Of a stretch of DNA of 64,000 nt, positions 1 to 7,640 are shown piece after piece. A program made the translations under genes and the position numbers. Position 1 is the stretch's first letter. Each line of letters starts with the position of its first letter. The notes beneath the pieces are model-generated. The model made no database searches, was not told the DNA's origin, and saw only the letters and a list, made by a program, of their open reading frames with translations. Source of the DNA: Bacteroidetes bacterium HGW-Bacteroidetes-7 (GTDB lineage Bacteria > Bacteroidota > Bacteroidia > Bacteroidales > UBA932); contig PHDA01000001.1 of the NCBI GenBank assembly GCA_002842465.1, positions 1 to 64,000 on the forward strand, written 5' to 3'.

Positions 1-1950
1 GAAAAAGCCTTAGACAAAGCCTTAAAAACAGAGTTTAATACCACTGATCCACTATCTCAGCAAATTGTAAAACACAGAATTTCCCATTCAAAAATTTACA
101 TTGAAATTGCAAATTCAAGCAATATAGTTTATACTATTCGAAGAATAATTAATTCAGGAAATATAACTCCAACAGGGAATGATGAAATGACAAAGAAGGT
201 AATCGTATTCAAATCACACTTGGATGAAATCACACCTGAAATTGAACAGTTACCATTGTTTATTCGAAGTACCAATAATAACGCTAATGATTTTGGTTTT
301 TATCATTGGCTTGCTGAATTTATCGGCATAAAACTACCAGAAGTTAATAATATTGGAAAGTCAAATGAAAAAAGTCCATTATATCTTCAAACTATATTTC
401 CGGCACTTTTTATTGAACAAACAAAAGGATGGTCTGAATTTTTAGCTACTTGTCCATATTTTGGAATTCCCAGAAACAAAGAAAAGTCAATTGAATTTTT
501 ACTTGCTCTAAATGAATTATCTATTTCTACTGAAAAAGATAGGATATCAAAAGAAGAAAAAGATTTAAAAGGTAATTGGTCGCAAGTTTTATCTCGGTTA
601 GAAATCCTCGCATCAGAATATCATGCTGAGATTAAAGCTGTACCACTAGAAATTCAGCCAGATAAAGATTTATTAATTACAAGTTCAATAGTGATTCCAG
701 ATGAAGAAGACAAATCAAGATATCAATCAGCAATAGTCCTTAAAAAAACACTTGAAGAACAAATAAATGAATTAAAAAAACTACCAATTAAAAAAGTTGG
801 TGATAATAAAGAATTCATTCGTATAAAACTAGAAAAACTGCAATCTGATCAAAATCAATTTATGTTAAAGTTAGACAACTTTGATCTTAATTTCAATTTA
901 CAAAAACAACAAGAACAAACACTTGAGAAACAGCTTAAAAGTATAATTAAAGAATTATCAAGTCTAAAAGGGATAAAAAATGTTTTTGATGATGTTTTAA
1001 TAAAAGAAAACATATATAGAACATGCCCAACGTGTACTCAAAAAGTATCTACAGATTTAATGGCAAGTGAGGGAGTATCAATAGAGAAGTTGACATTAGA
1101 TGAAAACATTTCTTATTTAGATGGTCAACGAAAAATTATTGAAAGTGCTATCAAATCGCTTTCAATAATTATTGCGGAAAAATTAATTATTAGAAAGTAC
1201 TATCAAAGGACTCAACGTGAATTCGAAGAAGAAATTAAACTTACTCTTCATGAATTGATTTCTGACGATAGAGATTATTCTGAAACAGATACCCTTCAAA
1301 GAGTGAGATTAGAGAAAAAGATAAGTGATTTAGATTTTATACAAAATAGATTTAATGAAAATATAGAACAATTAAGTCTCTTAGCTGATAAATTTAAAAT
1401 ATTGTTAAGTGAAAAAAATGCACTTGAAGGTAATTCAGAAGCCGACAAAAATAAATTAGATGAATTTGAAACAATGTTTAAAGATGATTATTTGTATAAA
1501 TTTGGATATGATAGTAATCCTAAATGGAATATATTTATACAACAAAAAGATCCATTTAAGTATTTTCCAGTTTTTAAATTCCAAGAGGACGACCCAATTC
1601 CAAAATCAATAAGAACAAATTCATCTGCATCTGATTTTGTTCGAACATTATGGGCTTATACATTAACGTTACTTTTAAAAGGAGAAAATCATCCTGGGAT
1701 AGTTATGTTTGATGAGCCAGGCCAACATTCAGTAAAGAGCTCAAGTTTAAAGGCCCTGTTCAAAGCTTCTTCAGAGATAAAAGATAAACAAATTATTATT
1801 TTTACTTCCGTTCAAAAGGATTTATCAACAATTGATGACACAACTGACAAATTGGATATAAATAAGATATTAGAAGGCTTAACAATAGATGTAGATTATA
1901 GTATGTATAAAATTGGAGAAGGGGAAAAATGTATTGATATCCTAAAGTAA
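1..1950 (+). CDS. Rad50/SMC-like coiled-coil ATPase, C-terminal part (5' end outside window)
   Basis: The reading frame is open from base 1, so the ATG at 187 is internal and the true start lies upstream of the window. The visible 649 residues lack a Walker A motif, which should be in the missing N-terminus. The middle is Lys/Glu-rich coiled coil interrupted by a CPTC pair (residues 342-345 from base 1) that resembles a zinc hook. Near the end a SxSDFVRT segment (about residue 543) is in the signature-motif position, followed by a Walker B-like VMFDEPGQ (D571, E572). This layout is that of Rad50-type ABC ATPases found in anti-phage systems, such as the ATPase of ABC three-component systems. 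The family call is from motifs; the precise system cannot be named because the partners would be upstream. Confidence 0.7.
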   Translation, partial: EKALDKALKTEFNTTDPLSQQIVKHRISHSKIYIEIANSSNIVYTIRRIINSGNITPTGNDEMTKKVIVFKSHLDEITPEIEQLPLFIRSTNNNANDFGFYHWLAEFIGIKLPEVNNIGKSNEKSPLYLQTIFPALFIEQTKGWSEFLATCPYFGIPRNKEKSIEFLLALNELSISTEKDRISKEEKDLKGNWSQVLSRLEILASEYHAEIKAVPLEIQPDKDLLITSSIVIPDEEDKSRYQSAIVLKKTLEEQINELKKLPIKKVGDNKEFIRIKLEKLQSDQNQFMLKLDNFDLNFNLQKQQEQTLEKQLKSIIKELSSLKGIKNVFDDVLIKENIYRTCPTCTQKVSTDLMASEGVSIEKLTLDENISYLDGQRKIIESAIKSLSIIIAEKLIIRKYYQRTQREFEEEIKLTLHELISDDRDYSETDTLQRVRLEKKISDLDFIQNRFNENIEQLSLLADKFKILLSEKNALEGNSEADKNKLDEFETMFKDDYLYKFGYDSNPKWNIFIQQKDPFKYFPVFKFQEDDPIPKSIRTNSSASDFVRTLWAYTLTLLLKGENHPGIVMFDEPGQHSVKSSSLKALFKASSEIKDKQIIIFTSVQKDLSTIDDTTDKLDINKILEGLTIDVDYSMYKIGEGEKCIDILK

Positions 1951-2060
1951 TCTGGACTCGAAAAAAACAACGAAATGCTAACATTTTGTATAAGTAATGG
2001 CAGGCAATGTGCTAAATATCAAGGTTTGTAGCCCGCTTAAACTACGTAGCGGTTTGACAG

Positions 2061-2110
2061 GAAAGTACCACGCAATCTGCCACTACTCATACAATTTACC
2101 GTTGGCGGTA
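2061..2110 (+). repeat. Intergenic spacer repeat, copy A, ending in a module boundary
   Basis: Bases 2061-2092 match 5851-5879 with a three-base gap and a few mismatches (shared core AAGTAC, GCAATC, AACTCAT or ACTCAT). It is followed at 2101-2110 by GTTGGCGGTA, the exact reverse complement of TACCGCCAAC at 3922-3931, so the ATPase/TOPRIM gene between them is bracketed by 10-bp inverted ends. The layout recalls integron attC sites, but the canonical GTTRRRY/RYYYAAC core is not matched. Confidence 0.55.
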
Positions 2111-2144
2111 ATTATGACACACAAACCTCTTAATAAGCAGATAC

Positions 2145-3920
2145 ATGAAAATTACAATTAAGCAAAAATATAAGTCTATAAATCCTCCATGTGATTTTGA
2201 ATTACCAGATTTCTCAGTATTAACTGGTAGAAATGGAAGTGGCAAAACTCATTTATTAGAGGCAATATTAAACAAAGACAAATCCGATGTCAATATAAAT
2301 GGTGAAATTAAACGGAACATTAGATACATACCTTTTAATGGTCTAAATCCATACATTCAAGAAACCTGTGACCCAAATTCTATAACTCAACAGATAAAAA
2401 ATATTTGGAATCAATATAATAGCGCAAGACAAAACTCAACAAGAATACCTCAAGATTCAAATATGCAAAATCTCCTACGACATATAGGAGATGAGAATGC
2501 GAAAAGGTTAATTGAAAAGACAATAAATGAAACACACAAAGAGTTTGATAAATTAACTGAAGATGATTTGTCTGACAATTTCGATATTTCATTTATGGGA
2601 CAAAATGATTTTTTCACAGCTCAATTTGCCTTAATTTTTAAAAACTATCATAAAAGACAGGAAGAAAACAATATAAATGAATACTATGTTTCGAAGGGAC
2701 AAATTCCAACAAAACCAGTATTGTCAAAGCAAGAATTTGAAGACAAATTTGGAACACCACCTTGGGATTTTGTAAATAAAATTTTGTTTGAAACTAATAT
2801 TCCATATGAAGTTAATAGCCCAATAGGTACAAGAATTGAATCCAACTTCAATTTCAAATTAAAAGACCGAACTGCAGGTTTTGAAATTAGTTCTGCTGAC
2901 TTATCGACGGGTGAAAAAGTTCTAATGTCTTTAGCATTAGCAATATATAACACTGGAGGCGATGTTGGAAAACCAGATTTATTATTGTTAGATGAACCTG
3001 ATGCTGGTTTACATCCTTCTCTGTCTCAAAAAATGGTTGATGTTTTAAATAAAAATATTGTCATTGAAAATAAGATCCCAACAATAATTACAACACATTC
3101 ACCAACAACAGTAATTGCTTCAAAAGGAGTATCAATATATCAATTAATACGAGGCAATAATATTCCAACAAAAGTCTCAACACAAGAGGCTGTTGAAATA
3201 TTATCTTGTGATATTCCTTTTTTAAAAATATCTACGGATAAAAGAAGACAGGTCTTTGTGGAAAGCAAATATGATGTACAATATTACGAACAGCTATTAA
3301 ATATTTTTTCAAGGTTTGTTTCATTTAATGCGGAACCTATTTTTATTCCTGCAAGAACTTCAAATGGTTCAAATTGCACAGATGTTATAGAAGTAGTAAA
3401 GAATTTATCAGACAATGGTAATGACCAAATTTTTGGAGTAATTGATTGGGATTTAGTTAATAACTCTAATGGTCGCATTATAGTTTTAGGTGAAAACAAA
3501 AGGTATGCTATTGAAAACTATTTGCTTGACCCACTTTTAATGGGTTTGTTGTTTATTAGAGAAACAAAAATAAATATTGCAGATTTTATTGGTCTTTCAA
3601 TTAATAATTATGGACAAGTCGCAAACCTTACTATTGGTGATGCCCAAATAATAATAGATAAAGTATTGTTGGACTTAAATTTAAATACAGGTAATAATTT
3701 ACAATATTCGACAATTAATAATTGGAATTTAATTATAAATGAGTCGTTTTTAAAACACCAAGGACATGATTTGGAAACTCTTTACAAATCAAAATATCCT
3801 TTCTTAAATATTTATCAAAGAGAGGATAGTTTGAAAAAGGATATTATAAATAAGGTAATTAATGATTTCCCTGATTTTACATCTAAAGACTTATTAGAAA
3901 CAATGTTGAAAATAAAATAA
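2145..3920 (+). CDS. OLD-like AAA/ABC ATPase with C-terminal TOPRIM-like (DUF4435-like) domain
   Basis: A 591-residue protein. The N-terminal ABC-type ATPase has Walker A GRNGSGKT (residues 28-35), signature LSTGEK (253-258), Walker B LLLLDEPDAGLHP (D283, E284) and an H-loop TTHSP (H318). From about residue 368 a second domain begins with VFVESKYD (E373), then IDWD (D434, D436) and YAIENYLL. That is the Glu...Asp-x-Asp arrangement of TOPRIM-type nucleases as in the OLD family, or of the related DUF4435. Such proteins act alone or with a helicase partner in phage defence. No PtuB-like HNH or UvrD-like partner gene is adjacent, so this one looks stand-alone. Its spacers carry inverted ends (2101-2110 and 3922-3931), suggesting it moves as one module. 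A nuclease activity is inference. Confidence 0.75.
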   Translation: MKITIKQKYKSINPPCDFELPDFSVLTGRNGSGKTHLLEAILNKDKSDVNINGEIKRNIRYIPFNGLNPYIQETCDPNSITQQIKNIWNQYNSARQNSTRIPQDSNMQNLLRHIGDENAKRLIEKTINETHKEFDKLTEDDLSDNFDISFMGQNDFFTAQFALIFKNYHKRQEENNINEYYVSKGQIPTKPVLSKQEFEDKFGTPPWDFVNKILFETNIPYEVNSPIGTRIESNFNFKLKDRTAGFEISSADLSTGEKVLMSLALAIYNTGGDVGKPDLLLLDEPDAGLHPSLSQKMVDVLNKNIVIENKIPTIITTHSPTTVIASKGVSIYQLIRGNNIPTKVSTQEAVEILSCDIPFLKISTDKRRQVFVESKYDVQYYEQLLNIFSRFVSFNAEPIFIPARTSNGSNCTDVIEVVKNLSDNGNDQIFGVIDWDLVNNSNGRIIVLGENKRYAIENYLLDPLLMGLLFIRETKINIADFIGLSINNYGQVANLTIGDAQIIIDKVLLDLNLNTGNNLQYSTINNWNLIINESFLKHQGHDLETLYKSKYPFLNIYQREDSLKKDIINKVINDFPDFTSKDLLETMLKIK

Positions 3921-3921
3921 C

Positions 3922-3931
3922 TACCGCCAAC
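3922..3931. repeat. Inverted partner of the module boundary at 2101-2110
   Basis: TACCGCCAAC, two bases after the ATPase/TOPRIM stop codon, is the exact reverse complement of GTTGGCGGTA at 2101-2110. It closes the module. Ten bases alone is weak evidence; placement on both sides of one gene makes it worth noting. Confidence 0.45.
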
Positions 3932-3962
3932 TCGTGGTATATTCCATTATAAATACGACACA

Positions 3963-5072
3963 GTGCAAACAGACTTTACTAAAATATTGCTTGACTTCAA
4001 ATCAATTCCACGACATAAGCGGACAAAGACGTTTATGGAAATTTCTGGTTACCCTCATTACGAAAATGTCTGTAGCAATATCTTGAAATTCTATCTTGAC
4101 CCTACAAACGAACACGGTCTAAATGACTTAGTTCTAAATTCATTGTTGCATCTTATTGACATAAACTTTCAGTTTGACACTGAATTTGAACAAATTGATA
4201 TTTTTCGAGAACATCGAACGATTAATGATAACAGGCTTGACTTACTAATACTAACTGAGAATTACGCAATCGGAATTGAGAATAAAATATTTCATCATTT
4301 ACATAACGACCTAACAGATTACAAAAACACTGTAAAATCATACTGTTACAATTCAAGAAAACCAATTTACATAGTTTTATCGCTTAACAAATTAACTACT
4401 AACGAAGAAATGGAAAAGGTGAACGAAAATGACTTTGTCAATGTGACATATGAGCAGGTTTTTCAGAACATAAAACAAAATATTGGCAGACACTTAAATA
4501 GTTCAAATATCAGCTACATAAACCACTTGACAGACTTTATAAAATCAATTGAAAATCTTACACCCAAGACTATGGAGAATAAGGTACTATGGACATTTTT
4601 CAAAAACAATACCGAGACAATTCAGGAGTTGACGGTTAGCTTTAATGAATACAAGAACTCACTTTATCAAAAAATCTATCAGCTTAACGATACTCTACCG
4701 CTAAATGAATTTGCCCCAACAGTTGACCGACAATGGATATATGAGGGCTGTTGCCTAGTCCACGACTACACAATTAATTCAAAATATAAATTAGCAATAG
4801 ATACATCCATTGACATTAGCGGTTGGAAAATTCAGTTATTTGGACGTAATAGTCAATCAACTGATTTCATCTTTAATGTAATGTGCAAGGACAATGATTT
4901 TTTGCCACAACCTTTTGATAGTTATGAACGAGGCGAAAGGCTTATTTATCAAAAATTTGACACCGACATCGACATGTCTACTGTTGCAAAAACATTAACT
5001 GACTTGCTGAAAAGAATCGAGAATTATAAACAGCGGACAGATGATCATAACGTCATTTTACACGGGTTTTGA
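3963..5072 (+). CDS. PD-(D/E)XK nuclease superfamily protein (PDDEXK_4-like)
   Basis: A 369-residue protein starting at GTG; no better ATG exists before the conserved region. The N-terminus has the YENVCSNILKF...LDP...EHG pattern of the PDDEXK_4 family. A putative catalytic core follows: D93 in RLDLLI and E106-N-K108 in GIENKI, that is Asp-x(12)-Glu-x-Lys. The C-terminal 180 residues (after about 190) are not recognised and may bind the target. These proteins are common single genes in bacterial defence islands; the role as a restriction-type nuclease is inferred from fold motifs and location. It lies between two spacers with repeat character and has no close operon partner: 42 nt after the upstream gene and 131 nt before the next. 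Confidence 0.75.
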   Translation: MQTDFTKILLDFKSIPRHKRTKTFMEISGYPHYENVCSNILKFYLDPTNEHGLNDLVLNSLLHLIDINFQFDTEFEQIDIFREHRTINDNRLDLLILTENYAIGIENKIFHHLHNDLTDYKNTVKSYCYNSRKPIYIVLSLNKLTTNEEMEKVNENDFVNVTYEQVFQNIKQNIGRHLNSSNISYINHLTDFIKSIENLTPKTMENKVLWTFFKNNTETIQELTVSFNEYKNSLYQKIYQLNDTLPLNEFAPTVDRQWIYEGCCLVHDYTINSKYKLAIDTSIDISGWKIQLFGRNSQSTDFIFNVMCKDNDFLPQPFDSYERGERLIYQKFDTDIDMSTVAKTLTDLLKRIENYKQRTDDHNVILHGF

Positions 5073-5203
5073 GTCAGTCGGGGTGACGTGCAAACTTGGA
5101 GCTTTGTGCTACTATTCAAGTTCAGTGCAGCTTGACAGTTTTGTGCTCCGAAAACCCGCCCTAACGCAAAGCCCGAAAACGTTATGGATTATTATATAAA
5201 GAC
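5073..5203 (+). other. Intergenic spacer with inverted CTAACG/CGTTA(T) ends
   Basis: This 131-nt spacer between two unrelated single-gene modules contains CTAACG (5161-5166) and CGTTAT (5180-5185) around a short stem, then the next gene. It is similar in style, not in exact sequence, to the spacers at 2061-2110 and 5851-5896, where a GTT trinucleotide also begins the next module. Confidence 0.3.
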
Positions 5204-5731
5204 ATGTACAACTTTGACAATTTAATATCCAGAGGAACTTCATTTACGTTGACAGCATTAAACGATTTGAATTCAAAAGTAATTAAAGAACTTCATACTA
5301 AGAGTTCAACAATTGCTGTTAAGAATCTTCAGATGATCCAATTACAGAAAGCAATTTTAACAATTGGAATGTTTTCATTATTTGAATCAATATTACAAGA
5401 AAGATTATCATGTCAGGACGGTTTTAAAGAAGTAAAAAAGAGACTTATTCAATCTGGAAAGATTGAACTATATAATCGTTTCGATGATTTTTATTGTGCC
5501 ATCAATGTCCTTAAACATGGACTAGGGAGGAGTTATGACACATTAGTTTCTAAATCAGATCCTTCACCATTTAGATTGAAGTTACCTGGAGAGAATCTCT
5601 TTTATGAAGGAGATGTATCAGAAATTTCAACGTTGATAGAATTCGATAATAAATTTGTTATAAACTGCGCAGAAATAATTGAATCGGTAACTAAAGAAAT
5701 TAAAACCGAGCATCCTGTCTGTAATTTTTAG
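5204..5731 (+). CDS. Unknown 175-aa protein in defence island
   Basis: I do not recognise this protein. It is predicted mostly helical. Residues 45-75 (a hydrophobic stretch with FSLFESILQE) and the NVLKHGLGRSYDTL segment at about 105-118 are the likeliest conserved motifs. A polar residue pattern with an R/K-x-x-H-like NxLKHG loop after a long helix is reminiscent of HEPN-type all-helical domains, but this is a guess. It has its own spacer on each side and no operon partner. Base composition is A+T-rich like the rest of the island. An antisense reading of the 3' end (5627-5824) was dismissed as a shadow. Confidence 0.55.
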   Translation: MYNFDNLISRGTSFTLTALNDLNSKVIKELHTKSSTIAVKNLQMIQLQKAILTIGMFSLFESILQERLSCQDGFKEVKKRLIQSGKIELYNRFDDFYCAINVLKHGLGRSYDTLVSKSDPSPFRLKLPGENLFYEGDVSEISTLIEFDNKFVINCAEIIESVTKEIKTEHPVCNF

Positions 5732-5850
5732 ACACATTAAAAACTGACAAGAAAAAACAACAACACACAGCATCATGCTTAATACATTTGAGGACAAGTG
5801 GTTATTTAATGTATTCTGGCCCATCAGTTTATGTAACGGCAGATAGGGAC

Positions 5851-5896
5851 GAAGTACGCAATCGGCAACAACTCATGCCGCTAAATGTTAGTACAC
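5851..5896 (+). repeat. Intergenic spacer repeat, copy C
   Basis: Bases 5851-5879 match 2061-2092 (AAGTAC, then GCAATC, then ACTCATGC or ACTCATAC). A GTTAGTACAC element (from 5887) then takes the place of the GTTGGCGGTA element of the first copy. The rest of the 231-nt spacer (5732-5962) shows no coding frame or clear promoter. Confidence 0.5.
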
Positions 5897-5962
5897 ATAA
5901 AAACAAACACTATTAGTTAGTATATATTTGAATTATTGAGCTTTAAAAACTAGTTTTGTAAT

Positions 5963-6199
5963 ATGAATTATAGATTAGAAAATAACAATCCCGCAGATTT
6001 TGAAAGGTTAGTGAATTCTATCTGTCAAAAGATTTCAGGAACAGGAGTTGTTGAATTTTCACCAGGAAAAGATGGAGGACGAGATGGGAAATTTACCGGT
6101 ACTGCTCAAAATTTCCCTTCTACAAAAGATAGTTGGTCTGGTAAATTTATAATCCGAGCGAAACTGTTCAATGTCATTAGACGATCTCATATTAATTAA
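5963..6199 (+). pseudogene. Truncated N-terminus of a restriction-endonuclease-like protein
   Basis: Only 78 codons remain. Residues 1-67 look like the start of a PD-(D/E)XK nuclease-like protein: an N-terminal FERLVNSICQKI helix, the KDGGRDG motif (residues 36-42) that supplies the catalytic Asp, and WSGKFIIRAK (about 58-67) at the (E/Q)-x-K strand. The frame then runs into 11 unrelated residues and stops, so the body of the enzyme is missing, and the usual Gln/Glu before A-K appears as Arg. From memory, similar N-termini occur in effector nucleases of ABC three-component systems; this was not checked. The break lies about 100 bp upstream of the methyltransferase operon and probably marks a recombination scar. 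Confidence 0.6.
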
Positions 6200-6293
6200 T
6201 TTTCCTGTTACATGACAACAAAAAATGCCTTTTTAATTATATGGAAATTCCTCACTATAAATTCAATAATAGGAACTCATCTGAAAAAATGAT

Positions 6294-7640
6294 ATGAGAA
6301 AACTAACTTTTATTGATTTATTTGCTGGGCTTGGCGGTTTTCACTTAGCACTTGAACAACTTGGATGTAAATGTGTCTTTGCTTCAGAAATCAAAGAAGA
6401 CTTACGACATCTTTATAATATAAATTTTCCGGACACTCAAATTTACGGCGATATAACTCGTATTTATCCAGAAGATATTCCTCCTCATGATATTTTATGT
6501 GCCGGTTTTCCGTGTCAACCATTTAGCCAGGCAGGCAAGCGACAAGGTTTTAATGATGAAAAAGAAAGAGGAAATCTCTTTGATAACATTTGTGCAATCC
6601 TTGAAATTCACAGACCAGAATATGTTTTACTTGAAAATGTGTCAAATCTTAAAGGGCACGATCATGGGAATACATGGAGAACGATAAAATCCAAGCTCGA
6701 AGCACTTAATTACGAGGTTTTTGAACCAAAAATTCTTTCCCCTCACGAATTTGGTATTCCACAACACCGTCGTCGTATCTATATAGTATGCAGAAATAAG
6801 GACTTTGGAACACTTGATGGCTTTTCATTTCCAACAACCCGCCCGATGCAATGCGATATAAATAAGATTATAGATACAAATGAAGTTCAAATTCAAAAAC
6901 TAAAACCGGAATCTCGCAATCAACTTGCTATTTGGCAAGAATTTATTGATCTGACAATTCAAAATGGAGATACACTCCCTTCATTTCCAATTTGGTCTAT
7001 GGAGTTCGGTGCAAACTATAAATTTGAGGCAACACCACCCGCATTTCAGAATTTAGAAGATTTGGTTGGTAGTAGGGGAAAGTTAGGTCAAAAAGTTACT
7101 GGAACTACCGTGGCTGAGTGTTTAAGTCACCTACCAAATTACGCATATAAAGATAAAAATAAAGTGTTCCCACAATGGAAAATTAGATATATCCGTCAGA
7201 ATAGAGAATTCTACAATAGGCATAAATCATGGTTAGATAGTTGGATTGAAAAAGTAAAAAATTTTGATAATAGTCATTTGAAAATGGAATGGAATTGCGG
7301 TAAAGATGCAGAGCCTACTATTGAAAATAAGATTATCCAATTCAGAGCGTCAGGGATTCGTGTAAAAATGCCGTCATTTTCTCCTGCATTAAATCTAATC
7401 AGCACTCAAATACCTATTTTTCCTTGGTTGCCGCTCCCTAAAGAAGCACTAAATGAGGGTGAACCAGATAAAGGAAGATATATGACTCTTAAAGAAGCCT
7501 CAAAATTGCAAGGCATGCAAGATTTGAAGTTCGGAGACAACAACTTCACTCTTTCACAAGGACGTTCATTTGAGGCACTTGGTAATGCTGTGAATGTAAC
7601 AATCATTAAGCATATTGTAAAAAAACTACTCAAGTTATGA
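6294..7640 (+). CDS. DNA (cytosine-5)-methyltransferase
   Basis: A 448-residue C5 methylase that transfers a methyl group from S-adenosylmethionine to cytosine in DNA. The motif order is classical: motif I DLFAGLGG (8-15), motif IV GFPCQPFS with catalytic C74, motif VI ENV (E114), motif VIII QHRRR (157-161) and motif X GNAVNV near the C-terminus. The target-recognition region (about 200-370) is unlike anything I can assign. ATG 6294 is chosen because the ATG six bases upstream is closed by a stop. The stop overlaps the next start (ATGA at 7637-7640), so it is translationally coupled to the GHKL gene. It probably marks host DNA against the nucleases encoded downstream. Confidence 0.95.
   Translation: MRKLTFIDLFAGLGGFHLALEQLGCKCVFASEIKEDLRHLYNINFPDTQIYGDITRIYPEDIPPHDILCAGFPCQPFSQAGKRQGFNDEKERGNLFDNICAILEIHRPEYVLLENVSNLKGHDHGNTWRTIKSKLEALNYEVFEPKILSPHEFGIPQHRRRIYIVCRNKDFGTLDGFSFPTTRPMQCDINKIIDTNEVQIQKLKPESRNQLAIWQEFIDLTIQNGDTLPSFPIWSMEFGANYKFEATPPAFQNLEDLVGSRGKLGQKVTGTTVAECLSHLPNYAYKDKNKVFPQWKIRYIRQNREFYNRHKSWLDSWIEKVKNFDNSHLKMEWNCGKDAEPTIENKIIQFRASGIRVKMPSFSPALNLISTQIPIFPWLPLPKEALNEGEPDKGRYMTLKEASKLQGMQDLKFGDNNFTLSQGRSFEALGNAVNVTIIKHIVKKLLKL

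Noticed and set aside
187-1950. 587-aa protein beginning at ATG 187
   Set aside because: The frame is open upstream to base 1 without a stop, and the protein lacks a P-loop. The start is internal.
5073-5203. True integron attC site
   Set aside because: The RYYYAAC/GTTRRRY core is not matched and no integrase gene is present. Kept only as a cassette-like observation.
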